Assembly (NCBI GenBank): GCA_021818585.1 | Contig: JAKATU010000070.1 | Location: 1 to 51,939, forward strand | Direction: 5' to 3' | Length of the DNA stretch: 51,939 bases | Source of the DNA: Acidobacteriota bacterium | GTDB taxonomy: Bacteria; Acidobacteriota; Terriglobia; Terriglobales; Acidobacteriaceae | In this document: positions 25,201 to 33,883 of the stretch, piece by piece | Layout of the letters: each line of letters starts with the position of its first letter | Position numbering within the stretch: position 1 is the stretch's first letter | The notes under the pieces: generated by a model | The model's input: the letters and a program-made list of their open reading frames with translations, nothing else | What the model was told of the DNA's origin: nothing | Database searches by the model: none | Translations under genes and position numbers: made by a program

Positions 25201-26809
25201 CCAGCCCCGCATTCAGGTTCTGAAAGTGCACGGCATCATCCGGACCGCACGAAGCCTGTGTCTGGTTCACCACGTCCGTCGTCCGCCACAACCCGCCATC
25301 GTTACCGAAATACACCAGCCCCTGCGACCCGAACGTCGCATCGATCGCATGCTGCGAAGGCGCCACCATCGCTGCCGCGCAGCCGTCCACGTTCGTCGTA
25401 TTGCGCCACACGCACCCCTGCGCCATCGAACATCGATAAATATCCCGCGTGCCCACCAGCAGAATCGTGTCCTGTTCCCAGGGCACAGCCTCCAGCTCAA
25501 GATCATAAGTGCCCTGCAGTATCCGGCCGGAACCATCACTGGCTTCAATCGCAGTATCCGGAATCTGCTTCCCGAACTGGATTACCGGATTCGCGCAGCC
25601 CGATGTCCCCGCATTGCACACATCCTCCCATATCCCCTGGTCTTGATCATTCGCGTCCACTGTAATCGCATAGGTATCTCCCGTAGACGGCTGCACCGCC
25701 ACTGTACCGCGATAAATCGGGCACCCCGCCGAAGCCGGTATACCCGCATTCGGGGGACACGCCGTCGTCGTCAGGTTCACGCCCGGCTGATTCGCCAGCC
25801 GCGACCAGTTTTGCCCGTCTGTCGATTCGTAATAGCCGTTATAGCGAACCGCCGCAATAAACTCCTGACGCACCGGATTCCAGACCACGCTGGTAGCCGC
25901 GTAGCCCCCCGTCGAGGTCATTTGCGGAGACTGGATCACCACCCCGCCGTCGCTCAACGTCGCCAGCGTCCAGGTCGCGCCAGCATCCGTCGAAAAATAC
26001 AGCCCCAGCACCGTAGTCGTCATGCTGCTGTCGAGACCCACCGCGGTATCCATGGGTGTGTCCGTCACCGCCGCCACTACCAGGTTGGGATTCACCGTGC
26101 TCCATGCAAACTCTGCGAATGCCGCTCCATAAAAATTCAGCGCTGTCGTAGGCATCAACAGATCCGCATGCGCAATCCGCGTCCACGTCTGACCTCCATC
26201 GGTCGAGCGCAAAATCCCTTCACCGTAATACGAATCAGAAGCATCGTTCGGATCACCCGTCCCGGCAAGAATCACGCCTGTTCCACCCGGCTGCACAGAG
26301 ATGGCTCCAATGCTCAACGAATACGGATTCGGCGGCGAATAAGCCGATGTCGTGTCCGTCAAAGGTGCAAAGGTCGCAGCCCCCGCCGGACCCGCAGCAT
26401 TCGTCGAGCGCCACACACCGCCACCCGTCGTGCCAATATACACCGTATTTCCGCTCGGATCGGAAGGATCTGCCGCAATGCTCGTCACCCGTCCCGTAAT
26501 CAGGCCAAATCGGCTCGTATTCACCTGCTGAGGCCCCACCGATGTCCAGATTCCACTGCCCGCTGCGGCCCCCGCTGCCTGCGCCTGCGCAAGCTGCTGC
26601 AACGCCTTCGCATAATCACGAGCCGCCTGCCCGCGCGGCAGCTTTGCAATCCCGCGCTCTGTTACAAATCTGCTGGCTTCCCGCTGCGCCGCGCCTGCTG
26701 CAGGCAACTTCACCCGCGGCTGCCGCAACTGGCCAAGCACTATCCCGTGCATCAAAACGCACGCAACCGCCAACGCCAATCCGCGAATCCAGCCTCGCCT
26801 GCGCCTCAA
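22295..26809 (-). CDS. Giant secreted beta-propeller / choice-of-anchor D protein with C-terminal membrane cassette
   Basis: The 1504-residue protein has a signal peptide (GLALAVACVLMHGIVLG), a region of about 800 residues rich in sialidase/Asp-box-like repeats (SADPS..VYIGTTGGGVWRS-type units, STDGGQTWTRI, STDAGATWTL, STDGGQNWLDL), then four ASH/choice-of-anchor D domains of about 100 residues (roughly 895-1310), each with LTFG, TLTNNG, SC and SGTG landmarks. An Ig-like domain with TFSCSGAPAGASCAVTP follows, then helix, basic loop GRWRKKGKWRGG, a second helix and Cys1450 in MSLMGCGV, a Gly/Ser linker and a strand tail ending NLTVE. The start is TTG at 26809 after GGGGGAA. It is probably a surface adhesin or enzyme scaffold; no catalytic motif is recognised. 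Confidence 0.85.
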   Translation of the reverse strand: MRRRRGWIRGLALAVACVLMHGIVLGQLRQPRVKLPAAGAAQREASRFVTERGIAKLPRGQAARDYAKALQQLAQAQAAGAAAGSGIWTSVGPQQVNTSRFGLITGRVTSIAADPSDPSGNTVYIGTTGGGVWRSTNAAGPAGAATFAPLTDTTSAYSPPNPYSLSIGAISVQPGGTGVILAGTGDPNDASDSYYGEGILRSTDGGQTWTRIAHADLLMPTTALNFYGAAFAEFAWSTVNPNLVVAAVTDTPMDTAVGLDSSMTTTVLGLYFSTDAGATWTLATLSDGGVVIQSPQMTSTGGYAATSVVWNPVRQEFIAAVRYNGYYESTDGQNWSRLANQPGVNLTTTACPPNAGIPASAGCPIYRGTVAVQPSTGDTYAITVDANDQDQGIWEDVCNAGTSGCANPVIQFGKQIPDTAIEASDGSGRILQGTYDLELEAVPWEQDTILLVGTRDIYRCSMAQGCVWRNTTNVDGCAAAMVAPSQHAIDATFGSQGLVYFGNDGGLWRTTDVVNQTQASCGPDDAVHFQNLNAGLGSLSDVKDVAVSTTQPDEMLAALGVSGTAGTGTQSAVWQQVLDGEGDRVAIDPSNDSNWFATTDTGVAVSECTNGTGCAAADFQSVIGAAQVGASEAAQLYPAAWMLDSSNSAQMLVGTCRVWRGAADGMGWSSANQLSTMLDGVQQSYCDGNQLIESMSATASGSAGAEQIYAGTTGAYMTGLAPGHVFTQTIPANPTGPVAWTDLTGNPVTNLPNATRFNPDGYGISSLYADPHDATGQTIYVTAAGFLDPTSFSANFFGSTDGGQNWLDLSNNLPQVPANSVVVDPNNSQIVYVATDAGVWYTQNISSCADFTQQCWNPMGTGLPYSPVVKLRTINEGSQSLLVAATYGRGIWEIPLLTAGVASTSATVSPLSLNFGNQQVQTVSAPQTVTVTVTGSLDLNVTSTSASGDFSVGANTCTGTVSTGTTCTVDVSFAPTVTGSRTGAMTIFGNVPGGDLSVPLSGTGTTPASVLLTPSSLSFGTETVGGTSTAQDITVSNTGSNPATISQVSVIGDFAISANTCGSSLAGQTSCTLSIVFQPVHSGTTYGSVTVTDSAGTQTAQLSGTGQSPATDTVSPTSLTFATQQVGTTSAAQTVTLTNNGDASLAGIQVAVTGDFAAANSCGTSLTGHSSCSIGVSYVPTQTGAETGTLTVTDVLGSHTVSLSGTGEAGPSVTLTPSPLTFGGYAVGQTAPAQTVTLTNNGGVALSSITATTTSGFSVASNTCSGTLAVGSSCAIGVSFAPAAAGAVNGTLTVVVGSSSQTYTVTLEGFGDDFTLGTTSSTSVTVTSGQTATFGLSATPLSGTTGAITFSCSGAPAGASCAVTPAQGTLDGVNPFDMTLTVVTGLTTAIASPAQRSGHWPGALLCLTPWFWVEVGRWRKKGKWRGGAWRAGLVLAVVLGCASAMSLMGCGVKASGGTTGSGGSGSGGSGSGSAQSTPPGSYPITVTAAMPGLQKTIQVNLTVE

Positions 26810-26950
26810 AAGGGTTCCCCCAATGCCCTTCCCTTACATGCGGAAAGACAGCTCCACTCCGCGCCGCAGCTCGACAAACGAACCGCAGCCATCCATCAGA
26901 ACCAGATTTGTCAGGGTTGATTATCGAGTCGAAAGCGCACTCGCGAAACA

Positions 26951-28414
26951 TTACTTCCGTTTGAAAAACTTGCAGACCTGCGCCTCATCCAGCACTTCCA
27001 TCTGCTGGATGTACCGCTTCGAATCAAACTTTTTGCCCGTCGAGTTTCCGGACATATACCGGATCGTCCCGAACACCTCGCGGTCAAACCATGGCCGGTC
27101 GTGCACCCCGCCAATCGCCCACGCCACTCCCGCATAACCGTTCGGATCTCGCCCATCCAGAAAATACTTGTCGTTCAGAATCACTGCCCACTCCCACGCC
27201 TTCGCCGGTGAAGGCGACCACTCCAGTATTTTCTTCGCCCAGTACATCCGCATGTAGTTATGCATCCACCCAGCATGCACCATCTGCCGCTGCGCCGCAT
27301 TCCACAACTCGTCATAGGTCTCGCCGCGCTCCATCTGCTCCAGCGTGTACTCCGGATTCCGCCTGTCTCCTGCATGCTCCCGCAGCGTCTTCTGCGCCCA
27401 CACCGGCGCCGCCTCAATCGAGTCGTACTGCGGCACATACTTCACAAAATTCACCGCCAGCTCCCGCCAGTAGATCAGCTCAGTCAAATAGCTGTCCCGC
27501 GCCTCCTGCGTTACCATCCCCTGTTTCCGCGCATCCTCCACCGCCAGCGCAATCGTCAGCGGACTGATGTGTCCAAAATGCAGGTAAGGTGACATCAGAC
27601 TCGTCCCATCCACCTCCGGATGATTCCGCTTCTTCGCATAATTTGCCAGTTTATGAGTTACAAATTCTTTAAGCAGCTTCTGCGCCGCATGCGTCCCGCC
27701 CCGAAACGAGTCCACCGGCTTCACGGTCCGGTCAAAATCGCGCCAGCCTTTTGTAATATCTTCGGTTACATTAAATGCCGCAAACCCCTTCGGCCGCGCC
27801 CACGCCTTCACCGCCCTCTCTACCGGCCGCGCCACTAGATACTCCGGCAGCAGCGGCTCCATCCGCTTGCGCAGGATATGCACCATGTACTGGTGCTTCG
27901 TAAACAGCTTCGACGGAACCACCACATCCGCGTCAACCGTCCAGTACGGCAGCTTCAGCCGGCCCGCCATCACCTTTCGCCACCGCTCCGGCTCGCGACA
28001 GGGATTCTCATCCCCAATCAGCATCGCCGCCTGCACTTCGCCCAGAAACTGCTCCAGCGAATTGTCCGGCGCTCTCCGCACAACAAACGTCACATTGCGC
28101 TCGGCCATGTCCTCTTCAATGTCCACCAGCCCTTGGCTCAAAAACACATAGTGCCGAAGATTCGCATGAGGGAAATTCGATATCGCCGAGAAGAACGCCA
28201 CCACCGGCAACCCCAGTTCATTGCCAATTCGTATCGCCGTATCCAACGCCGGATTATCCACCGCACGCTCCGCACGCTGCATCCAGTACACAACGCACTT
28301 ACCACCGCGCGACGGCACGCCGCCGCGCCTCACCGTAACCCGCGCATCCTGCGCCAGCTTTATCAGTGCTTCAGGAATCTGCTCATTCATCGCATCACCG
28401 GCTGCATCGCTCAT
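26951..28414 (-). CDS. Class II CPD deoxyribodipyrimidine photolyase
   Basis: Photolyases use FADH- and blue light to split UV-induced cyclobutane pyrimidine dimers. This 487-residue protein matches the class II branch: CVVYWMQRAERAVDNPALDTAI at the N terminus, GTSLMSPYLHFGHISPL, ELIYWRELAVNFVKY, MHNYMRMYWAKKILEWSPSP, NDKYFLDGRDPNGYAGVAWAIGGVHDRPW and TIRYMS near the C terminus, all in the FAD-binding helical domain. Starts at M1 (28414) or M9 are both possible. It lies in a minus-strand series with an aldehyde dehydrogenase upstream (94 bases) and the giant secreted protein downstream (141 bases), with no functional link to either. Confidence 0.96.
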   Translation of the reverse strand: MSDAAGDAMNEQIPEALIKLAQDARVTVRRGGVPSRGGKCVVYWMQRAERAVDNPALDTAIRIGNELGLPVVAFFSAISNFPHANLRHYVFLSQGLVDIEEDMAERNVTFVVRRAPDNSLEQFLGEVQAAMLIGDENPCREPERWRKVMAGRLKLPYWTVDADVVVPSKLFTKHQYMVHILRKRMEPLLPEYLVARPVERAVKAWARPKGFAAFNVTEDITKGWRDFDRTVKPVDSFRGGTHAAQKLLKEFVTHKLANYAKKRNHPEVDGTSLMSPYLHFGHISPLTIALAVEDARKQGMVTQEARDSYLTELIYWRELAVNFVKYVPQYDSIEAAPVWAQKTLREHAGDRRNPEYTLEQMERGETYDELWNAAQRQMVHAGWMHNYMRMYWAKKILEWSPSPAKAWEWAVILNDKYFLDGRDPNGYAGVAWAIGGVHDRPWFDREVFGTIRYMSGNSTGKKFDSKRYIQQMEVLDEAQVCKFFKRK

Positions 28415-28508
28415 CCCCTAATCCTACCCGTCATGCTCGCAAGACCACTGCGCCAAACCCACTCCATCTTCACCACGCCAAAACATCTCCGCTGCAAATT
28501 CGCCGCCG

Positions 28509-29954
28509 CTACATCGCCATCACCAGCAGGCGCGGCTCCGTCATCTCCTCCATCGCGTAGCGAACACCCTCGCGCCCCAGCCCGGAAGCCTTCACGCCCC
28601 CATACGGCATCGGATCCATACGCCACGTCGGCGTATCGCCCACCACCAGCCCACCCACCTCCAACCGCTCATAAGCCTGGAAAATCCTCCCAGCATCCCG
28701 CGTAAACAAGCCCGCCTGCAATCCATACCGCGAGCGATTCACCGCCGCCAGCGCCTCATCAAACTTCTCGAACCGTTCAATCACCATCACTGGACCAAAC
28801 ACTTCCTCCTCCAGCACCTTCATCCCCGGCTTCGTTCCGGTCACAATCACCGGACCCACCACCGAGCCGCGACCAGCCCTTCCGGCCAGTATTTTCGCGC
28901 CGCCCGCCTCCGCCTCACGTACCCACTCCCGCACGCGCTCCGCATCGCCTGGTCGAATCAGCGGTCCCACATCCGTTGTCTCATCCGCTGGATCACCACA
29001 CTGCAGTGCCTCCGCCTCCGCCACCGCTGCATCAATAAACCGGTGAAAAATCGGCTGCTCCACATACGCCCGCTGCAATGAGATACAGCTTTGGCCCGCA
29101 TACCCCGTCGCTGCCCGCACCGCCTTTTTCGCTGCGGCGGCAATCTCCGGCCAGTCGCCCGCCACAATCATCCCCGCATTGCCGCCAAGTTCCAGCAGCA
29201 CCGGCTTCATGCCAGCGAACTGCTTCAACGCCCAGCCCACCTTCGCGCTGCCCGTAAAGCTCACCTGCCGGATATCCTCATTCGCCACCGCCAGCTTCTG
29301 CGTCACCGCATTCTCCAGATGCAGCACGCTCAGCGCGCCCTTCGGCCAGCCCACCGCATCGCCCGCGCGGTACACCACCTCCGCCAACCGAATGGCCGTA
29401 AACGGGGTCTGCGGCGAAGGCTTCAGCACCACCGGGCATCCCACCGCAATCGCCGGCGCCAGCTTATGCCCCACCAGGTTCAGCGGAAAATTGAATGGCG
29501 AAATCGCCAGTACCGGCCCTCTCGGAAACCGCCGCACCATGCTCCATCGCCCCTCACTGCCCGGTGTCCAGTCCAGCGGTATCACCTCGCCTTCGCGCCG
29601 CAGCGCTTCCTCACCGGCCGTCCGAAACGTCAGCACCGCCCGGTCCACCTCGCCATGCGCAGCCTTTACCGGCTTGCCCGCCTCGGCCACCATTCCCCTC
29701 ACAAATGCTTCCCGCTCCGCCTCAATCCCACGCGCAACGGCATGCAGCAACTCGCTGCGCCGGTAGGAAGGCATCGCCGTCATCTCCGCGCTCGCCGCCG
29801 CCGCCAGCCGCGCAGCCTCCCACGCCTGTTTTTCGTCTGCCAGCGCTACGCTGCCCAGCTCCCGCTGGTCCCACGGAGCCCGCACCACAATGCGCCGTTT
29901 ACTACCGCTCTCTACCCCCGCAAGAAAAAATCCCCGCTCTCCCAGTTCGCTCAT
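28509..29954 (-). CDS. NAD(P)-dependent aldehyde dehydrogenase
   Basis: The 481-residue protein belongs to the ALDH superfamily. It has the substrate-loop motif ISPFNFPLNLVGHKLAPAIA, the cofactor motif VSFTGSAKVGW, the general base in LLELGGNAGMIV and the catalytic cysteine in GYAGQSCISLQR; EEEVFGPVMVIERF and MPYGGVKASGLGREG complete the C-terminal part. The set is closest to the lactaldehyde/phosphonoacetaldehyde and succinate-semialdehyde group; the true substrate is not known. The ATG at 29954 follows AGAGGAG at six bases and is preferred over the one at 29972. It is divergent from the glycosylase gene at 30036, with an 81-base shared promoter region. Confidence 0.92.
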   Translation of the reverse strand: MSELGERGFFLAGVESGSKRRIVVRAPWDQRELGSVALADEKQAWEAARLAAAASAEMTAMPSYRRSELLHAVARGIEAEREAFVRGMVAEAGKPVKAAHGEVDRAVLTFRTAGEEALRREGEVIPLDWTPGSEGRWSMVRRFPRGPVLAISPFNFPLNLVGHKLAPAIAVGCPVVLKPSPQTPFTAIRLAEVVYRAGDAVGWPKGALSVLHLENAVTQKLAVANEDIRQVSFTGSAKVGWALKQFAGMKPVLLELGGNAGMIVAGDWPEIAAAAKKAVRAATGYAGQSCISLQRAYVEQPIFHRFIDAAVAEAEALQCGDPADETTDVGPLIRPGDAERVREWVREAEAGGAKILAGRAGRGSVVGPVIVTGTKPGMKVLEEEVFGPVMVIERFEKFDEALAAVNRSRYGLQAGLFTRDAGRIFQAYERLEVGGLVVGDTPTWRMDPMPYGGVKASGLGREGVRYAMEEMTEPRLLVMAM

Positions 29955-30035
29955 AGCTGCTCCTCTAATCACGCTATTTCAGAATCTCCACTCTATTCCC
30001 GCCAAGGCGCCGCCGTCCTGTTCTACACTCCGTCC

Positions 30036-30725
30036 ATGACCGATGGCCGCCGCCCTGTACGTTACGATGCCGAACTCGCTTGCCTTCAACTGGCTCAGGC
30101 CGACCCGCGCCTGGGCAAGCTCGTCGCTGCTGCCGGACCCTTCACCCTCAGGCTCAAATCGCAGCACTCGCCCTTTGAGGCGCTGCTCGAATCCATCATC
30201 TATCAGCAGCTCCACGGCAAGGCAGCAGCCGCTATTTTCAAGCGCCTGCTCGAATCCTTTGGCGAATACCATCCCGCGCCCGAACACCTCCTCGCCACAC
30301 CCGACGCACAGCTTCGCGCAGCCGGCGTCTCTCAAAGCAAAATCATCGCCCTCCGCGACCTCGCCGCAAAAACCATCGACGGAACCGTGCCTTCCCTCGC
30401 GCGCATCCGCCGCATGCCTGACGAAGAAATCATCGCCCGCCTCACCGCCGTTCGCGGCATCGGCCGCTGGACCGTCGAAATGCTCCTCATCTTCCGCCTC
30501 GGACGACCCGACATCCTCCCCATCTCCGATTACGGCATCCGCAAGGGCTTCGCGCTCACATTCCATCGCCTGCCCAAATCCAAACCCTTTGACGCCTCCA
30601 TGCTCGCCGACATGAAAGACATCACCCGCCGCGGAAAACGATGGGAACCCTGGCGCTCCGTCGCCGCTTGGTATCTATGGCGCGCATGCGACCTCGCCGG
30701 AAAATCCAGCACTCCCTTCGCATAA
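30036..30725 (+). CDS. DNA-3-methyladenine glycosylase, AlkA/HhH-GPD type
   Basis: The 229-residue protein is an AlkA-like base-excision glycosylase that removes alkylated purines from DNA. The helix-hairpin-helix is TAVRGIGRWTVEMLLIFRLG (about 137-156) and the catalytic aspartate is Asp165 in ILPISDYGIRKG. The N-terminal part has FEALLESIIYQQLHGKAA, typical of the family. A much longer open frame runs upstream, but that part is antisense to the aldehyde dehydrogenase. The ATG at 30036 is the first one inside the intergenic space. With the photolyase, mutL and the AlkZ-like gene it makes this half of the window rich in DNA-repair genes, though not in one operon. Confidence 0.93.
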   Translation: MTDGRRPVRYDAELACLQLAQADPRLGKLVAAAGPFTLRLKSQHSPFEALLESIIYQQLHGKAAAAIFKRLLESFGEYHPAPEHLLATPDAQLRAAGVSQSKIIALRDLAAKTIDGTVPSLARIRRMPDEEIIARLTAVRGIGRWTVEMLLIFRLGRPDILPISDYGIRKGFALTFHRLPKSKPFDASMLADMKDITRRGKRWEPWRSVAAWYLWRACDLAGKSSTPFA

Positions 30726-30810
30726 TCCCTATCTCCCATCTCTGCGCGGTCCAGCCCCGTGCATCCAAATACGCTTCTAAGCAAGAATGAAGGCAGGAGA
30801 TCTCTCAAGC

Positions 30811-33339
30811 ATGGCAACGGCCAATCGATTCATCTGTGTGCACGCTCACTTCTACCAGCCGCCTCGCGAGAATCCCTGGCTCGAAACCGTGGAAATCCAG
30901 CCCTCTGCAGCCCCATTCCACGACTGGAACGACCGCATCACCTCCGAGTGCTACGCGCCCAATGGCGCATCTCGCATCCTCAATACGGAAAACGAAATCA
31001 TCCGCATCATCAACAACTACAGCCGCATCAGCTTCAACTTCGGCCCCACGCTGCTCTCCTGGCTGCAGTCCAACACCCCGCGTGTCTATCGCACCATCCT
31101 CGACGCTGACGCCGCCAGCCAGCGCCGCTTCTCCGGCCACGGCTCGGCCATGGCCCAGGCCTACAACCACATCATCCTTCCCCTCGCCAGTCGTCGCGAC
31201 AAAATTACCCAGATCATCTGGGGTATCGAAGACTTCCAATCCCGCTTCCAGCGCGAGCCCGAAGGCATGTGGCTGCCGGAAACAGCCGTCGATCTCGAAT
31301 CCCTCGACATCATGGCCGAGCACGGCCTCAAGTTCGTCGTCCTCGCGCCTCATCAGTGCAAGCGCGTCCTGCCCATCATCGCCGAAGGCAGCGCGCCAGC
31401 CAGCTTCTCCAAGTGGACCGTTACTCCCGGCGACGCCGTCACCACCACTCGTGCCTATCGCGTGCGCCTGCCCAGCGGTCGATCCATCGCCGCCTTCTTT
31501 TATGACGGAGCCCGCTCCCGCGCCATCGCCTTTGAAGGCCTGCTCAACAGTGGCGAAGCCTTCTACAACCGCCTCGCATCCGGATTCTCCGGCAACTCCC
31601 ACGAAGCCCAGCTCGTCCACGTAGCCACAGACGGCGAAAGCTACGGTCACCACCACCGCTACGGCGATATGGCCCTCGCCTGGATGCTCCAGCACGTCGA
31701 ACAGGTTGAAGACGTCGCGCTCACCAATTACAGCGAATTCCTGGAGAAATTCCCCCCCACATGGGAAGCCGAAATCGAAGAAAACACTTCATGGAGCTGC
31801 GCCCATGGCGTCGAACGCTGGCGTTCCAACTGCGGCTGCAACACCCATCCCGGCTGGTCCCAGCAATGGCGCGCACCCCTGCGCCAGTCCCTCGACTGGC
31901 TCCGCGACTCCATCGACGCCTTCGCTCATCGCGCCGCAAACTCCCTCGGCTTCAACCTCGATCGTGCCCGTAACGGTTACATAAAGGTCGTCCTCAACCG
32001 GGATTGCTCCAATAACTGTGACAATCTTCCCGGCGTCGATGATTTCCTCACCGAATTCATCCCTCAGGCCCGCACTCCGGACACCCGCATCGCCGCACTC
32101 AAGCTCATGGAGCTGCAACGCCACGCCCTGCTCATGTTCACAAGCTGCGGCTGGTTCTTCGACGAAATCAGCGGCATTGAAACCGTCCAGATCATCGCCT
32201 ACGCCAGCCGTGTCCTACAACTCGCCGCTGAGCTCTTCGGCTCCGACGCCGCCGAACTCGAAGACGAATTCATCCGTCGCCTCACCGAGGCAAAAAGCAA
32301 CCTCCCGGAAATCGGCAATGGCGGCGCCGTCTATCGCAAACTCGTGCAGCCCCAGAAAATCGGCCTCAAGCAGGTTGCCGCGCACTACGCCATCAGTTCC
32401 GTCTTCACCGCCTATCCAGACGACGCCACCGTCTTCTGCTACGACGTCCGTCGCGAAGCTTTCGATGTCTTCAGCTCCGGCCACGCTCGCATGGTCGTCG
32501 GCCGCGGGCTCGTCACATCCAAAATCACCGAGGAATCAGCCCCCGTTCTCTTCGCCGTCCTCCATCTTGGCGATCACAACCTCACCGCCGCCGTCAGGCG
32601 CTGGTCCCCCGAACTGGAAGCCGCATACGAGCCGCTTTGCGACTCCCTCAAGAGCGCCATGACTCGCGCCGACATCGCAGACACCATCCGCATCATCGAT
32701 CGTGAATTCGCCGAATTAAGCCCCGACGGAAAACACCAGCCCACCCACACTTACTCGCTCACATCGCTCTTTCAGGACGAGCAGCGCCGCATCCTGGCCC
32801 TCATTCTTCAGTCCACGCTCGCCGAAGTCGAAGCCGGCATCTCCGCCATCTACGAAACGCAAGCGTCACTGTTACATTTCCTCAGCCAGAGCCAACTGCC
32901 CAAGCCGCAGGCTCTGCTGCTCGCCGCGAAATTCGCCGTCAACGCCGGCCTGCGCAGCGCTCTCCGCAACGACCCTATCGATACCGTCAAAATCCGTGCG
33001 CTACTCGAAGTCGCCGAATCCGACAAAATCGAGCTCGATCACATGGAGCTGAGCTACATCGCCGGCACCCGCATCAAGCAGATGATGCTCGACCTGCTCA
33101 ACCACATCGGCAGCATCGATCAAATTGACCACACCCTCGCGCTCGCCCGAACCCTCAACATCTTCCCGTTTGATACCCGCATCTGGCAAGCACAGAACCT
33201 CTGGAATCAGGCCCTCATCCAGACAAGATCCAACACAAAACTCCCAAAGGAATGGACCACCCGCTTCCTTGAACTCGGACGCCAGCTCCACATCTGCTCC
33301 GAGTGCCTCTGGGCCGACGAGGAATCGGCAGGAGTCTAA
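30811..33339 (+). CDS. Glycoside hydrolase family 57 / DUF3536 protein
   Basis: The 842-residue cytoplasmic protein starts with the GH57 motif HAHFYQPPRENPW and continues with GHGSAMAQAYNHIILPLA. Glu in EGMWLPETAVD is the likely nucleophile and Asp in VATDGESYGHHHRYGD the likely acid. GH57 enzymes act on alpha-glucans by a retaining mechanism. The C-terminal half (about 340-830, with ETSWSCAHGVERWRSNCGC and NRDCSNN) corresponds to DUF3536, which usually accompanies this domain; its exact reaction is unknown. The ATG at 30811 follows AGGAG; an in-frame ATG at 30787 adds eight residues. A role in glycogen or trehalose metabolism is inference; glgC lies 14 kb away on the other strand. Confidence 0.92.
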   Translation: MATANRFICVHAHFYQPPRENPWLETVEIQPSAAPFHDWNDRITSECYAPNGASRILNTENEIIRIINNYSRISFNFGPTLLSWLQSNTPRVYRTILDADAASQRRFSGHGSAMAQAYNHIILPLASRRDKITQIIWGIEDFQSRFQREPEGMWLPETAVDLESLDIMAEHGLKFVVLAPHQCKRVLPIIAEGSAPASFSKWTVTPGDAVTTTRAYRVRLPSGRSIAAFFYDGARSRAIAFEGLLNSGEAFYNRLASGFSGNSHEAQLVHVATDGESYGHHHRYGDMALAWMLQHVEQVEDVALTNYSEFLEKFPPTWEAEIEENTSWSCAHGVERWRSNCGCNTHPGWSQQWRAPLRQSLDWLRDSIDAFAHRAANSLGFNLDRARNGYIKVVLNRDCSNNCDNLPGVDDFLTEFIPQARTPDTRIAALKLMELQRHALLMFTSCGWFFDEISGIETVQIIAYASRVLQLAAELFGSDAAELEDEFIRRLTEAKSNLPEIGNGGAVYRKLVQPQKIGLKQVAAHYAISSVFTAYPDDATVFCYDVRREAFDVFSSGHARMVVGRGLVTSKITEESAPVLFAVLHLGDHNLTAAVRRWSPELEAAYEPLCDSLKSAMTRADIADTIRIIDREFAELSPDGKHQPTHTYSLTSLFQDEQRRILALILQSTLAEVEAGISAIYETQASLLHFLSQSQLPKPQALLLAAKFAVNAGLRSALRNDPIDTVKIRALLEVAESDKIELDHMELSYIAGTRIKQMMLDLLNHIGSIDQIDHTLALARTLNIFPFDTRIWQAQNLWNQALIQTRSNTKLPKEWTTRFLELGRQLHICSECLWADEESAGV

Positions 33340-33421
33340 CCGCACCGGTTATTTTGCAGCCCGCTCCCTACCTACCGGCATCTCCCATCGGGCAGCGGTC
33401 ATCATTAAGAATGGAGGAATC

Positions 33422-33883
33422 ATGCCGCAGGAAATTCACCCCCGCATCTGGAACGCATTCATCGTCCCCTCCGCGCTTGGCATCTTCTATTGCGTCAGAC
33501 TGTGCGTCACCTATCCGCACCTGGCGTCGATATTCCCCACGCACTATAACGCGGCTGGCGACGCAGACCAGTGGACCCGCACAGGCCCCATTCTTCTCGC
33601 CTCGCTCGTGGGCATCGGCCTCATTTTTCTCGTCCTCGGAATCTCCACCATCCGCAGCGCGGAAAAACGCCTCGCATGGTGGATCGCCGGTCTCGTCTTC
33701 GCAGCCTTCATTGGCGCGGCCGTCGGCGCATCCATCGAATTCCTACACGCCGTCCGAGGCTTCCGCGAATTCCACACCTTAGCATGGATCCTATGGGCAC
33801 TCCTCGCTGCGGCAGCGCAGGCGCTGTTCCTGTTCATCCCCCGCTGGCGCAACACAAACCGCTCCAATACTGATACACCCTAG
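33422..33883 (+). CDS. DUF1648-type membrane protein
   Basis: The 153-residue protein has four hydrophobic helices. The segment FPTHYNAAGDADQWTRTGPI after helix 1 is the signature of DUF1648, found in SdpI-like immunity and other membrane proteins where a domain of this type detects or excludes a toxin; for a stand-alone copy the role is unknown. The ATG at 33422 is preceded by GGAGGAATC. Upstream, 82 bases separate it from the GH57 gene, so it may share that transcript. Its last four bases overlap the end of the convergent Rieske gene. Confidence 0.82.
   Translation: MPQEIHPRIWNAFIVPSALGIFYCVRLCVTYPHLASIFPTHYNAAGDADQWTRTGPILLASLVGIGLIFLVLGISTIRSAEKRLAWWIAGLVFAAFIGAAVGASIEFLHAVRGFREFHTLAWILWALLAAAAQALFLFIPRWRNTNRSNTDTP

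Noticed and set aside
25226..26920. 564-codon plus-strand frame opposite the giant secreted protein
   Set aside because: Arg/His-rich translation without motifs, on the strand opposite a protein with clear domains and signal peptide.
29091..30035. N-terminal extension of the AlkA-type glycosylase of about 315 residues
   Set aside because: It is antisense to the aldehyde dehydrogenase gene and of shadow composition; the glycosylase homology starts after the ATG at 30036.
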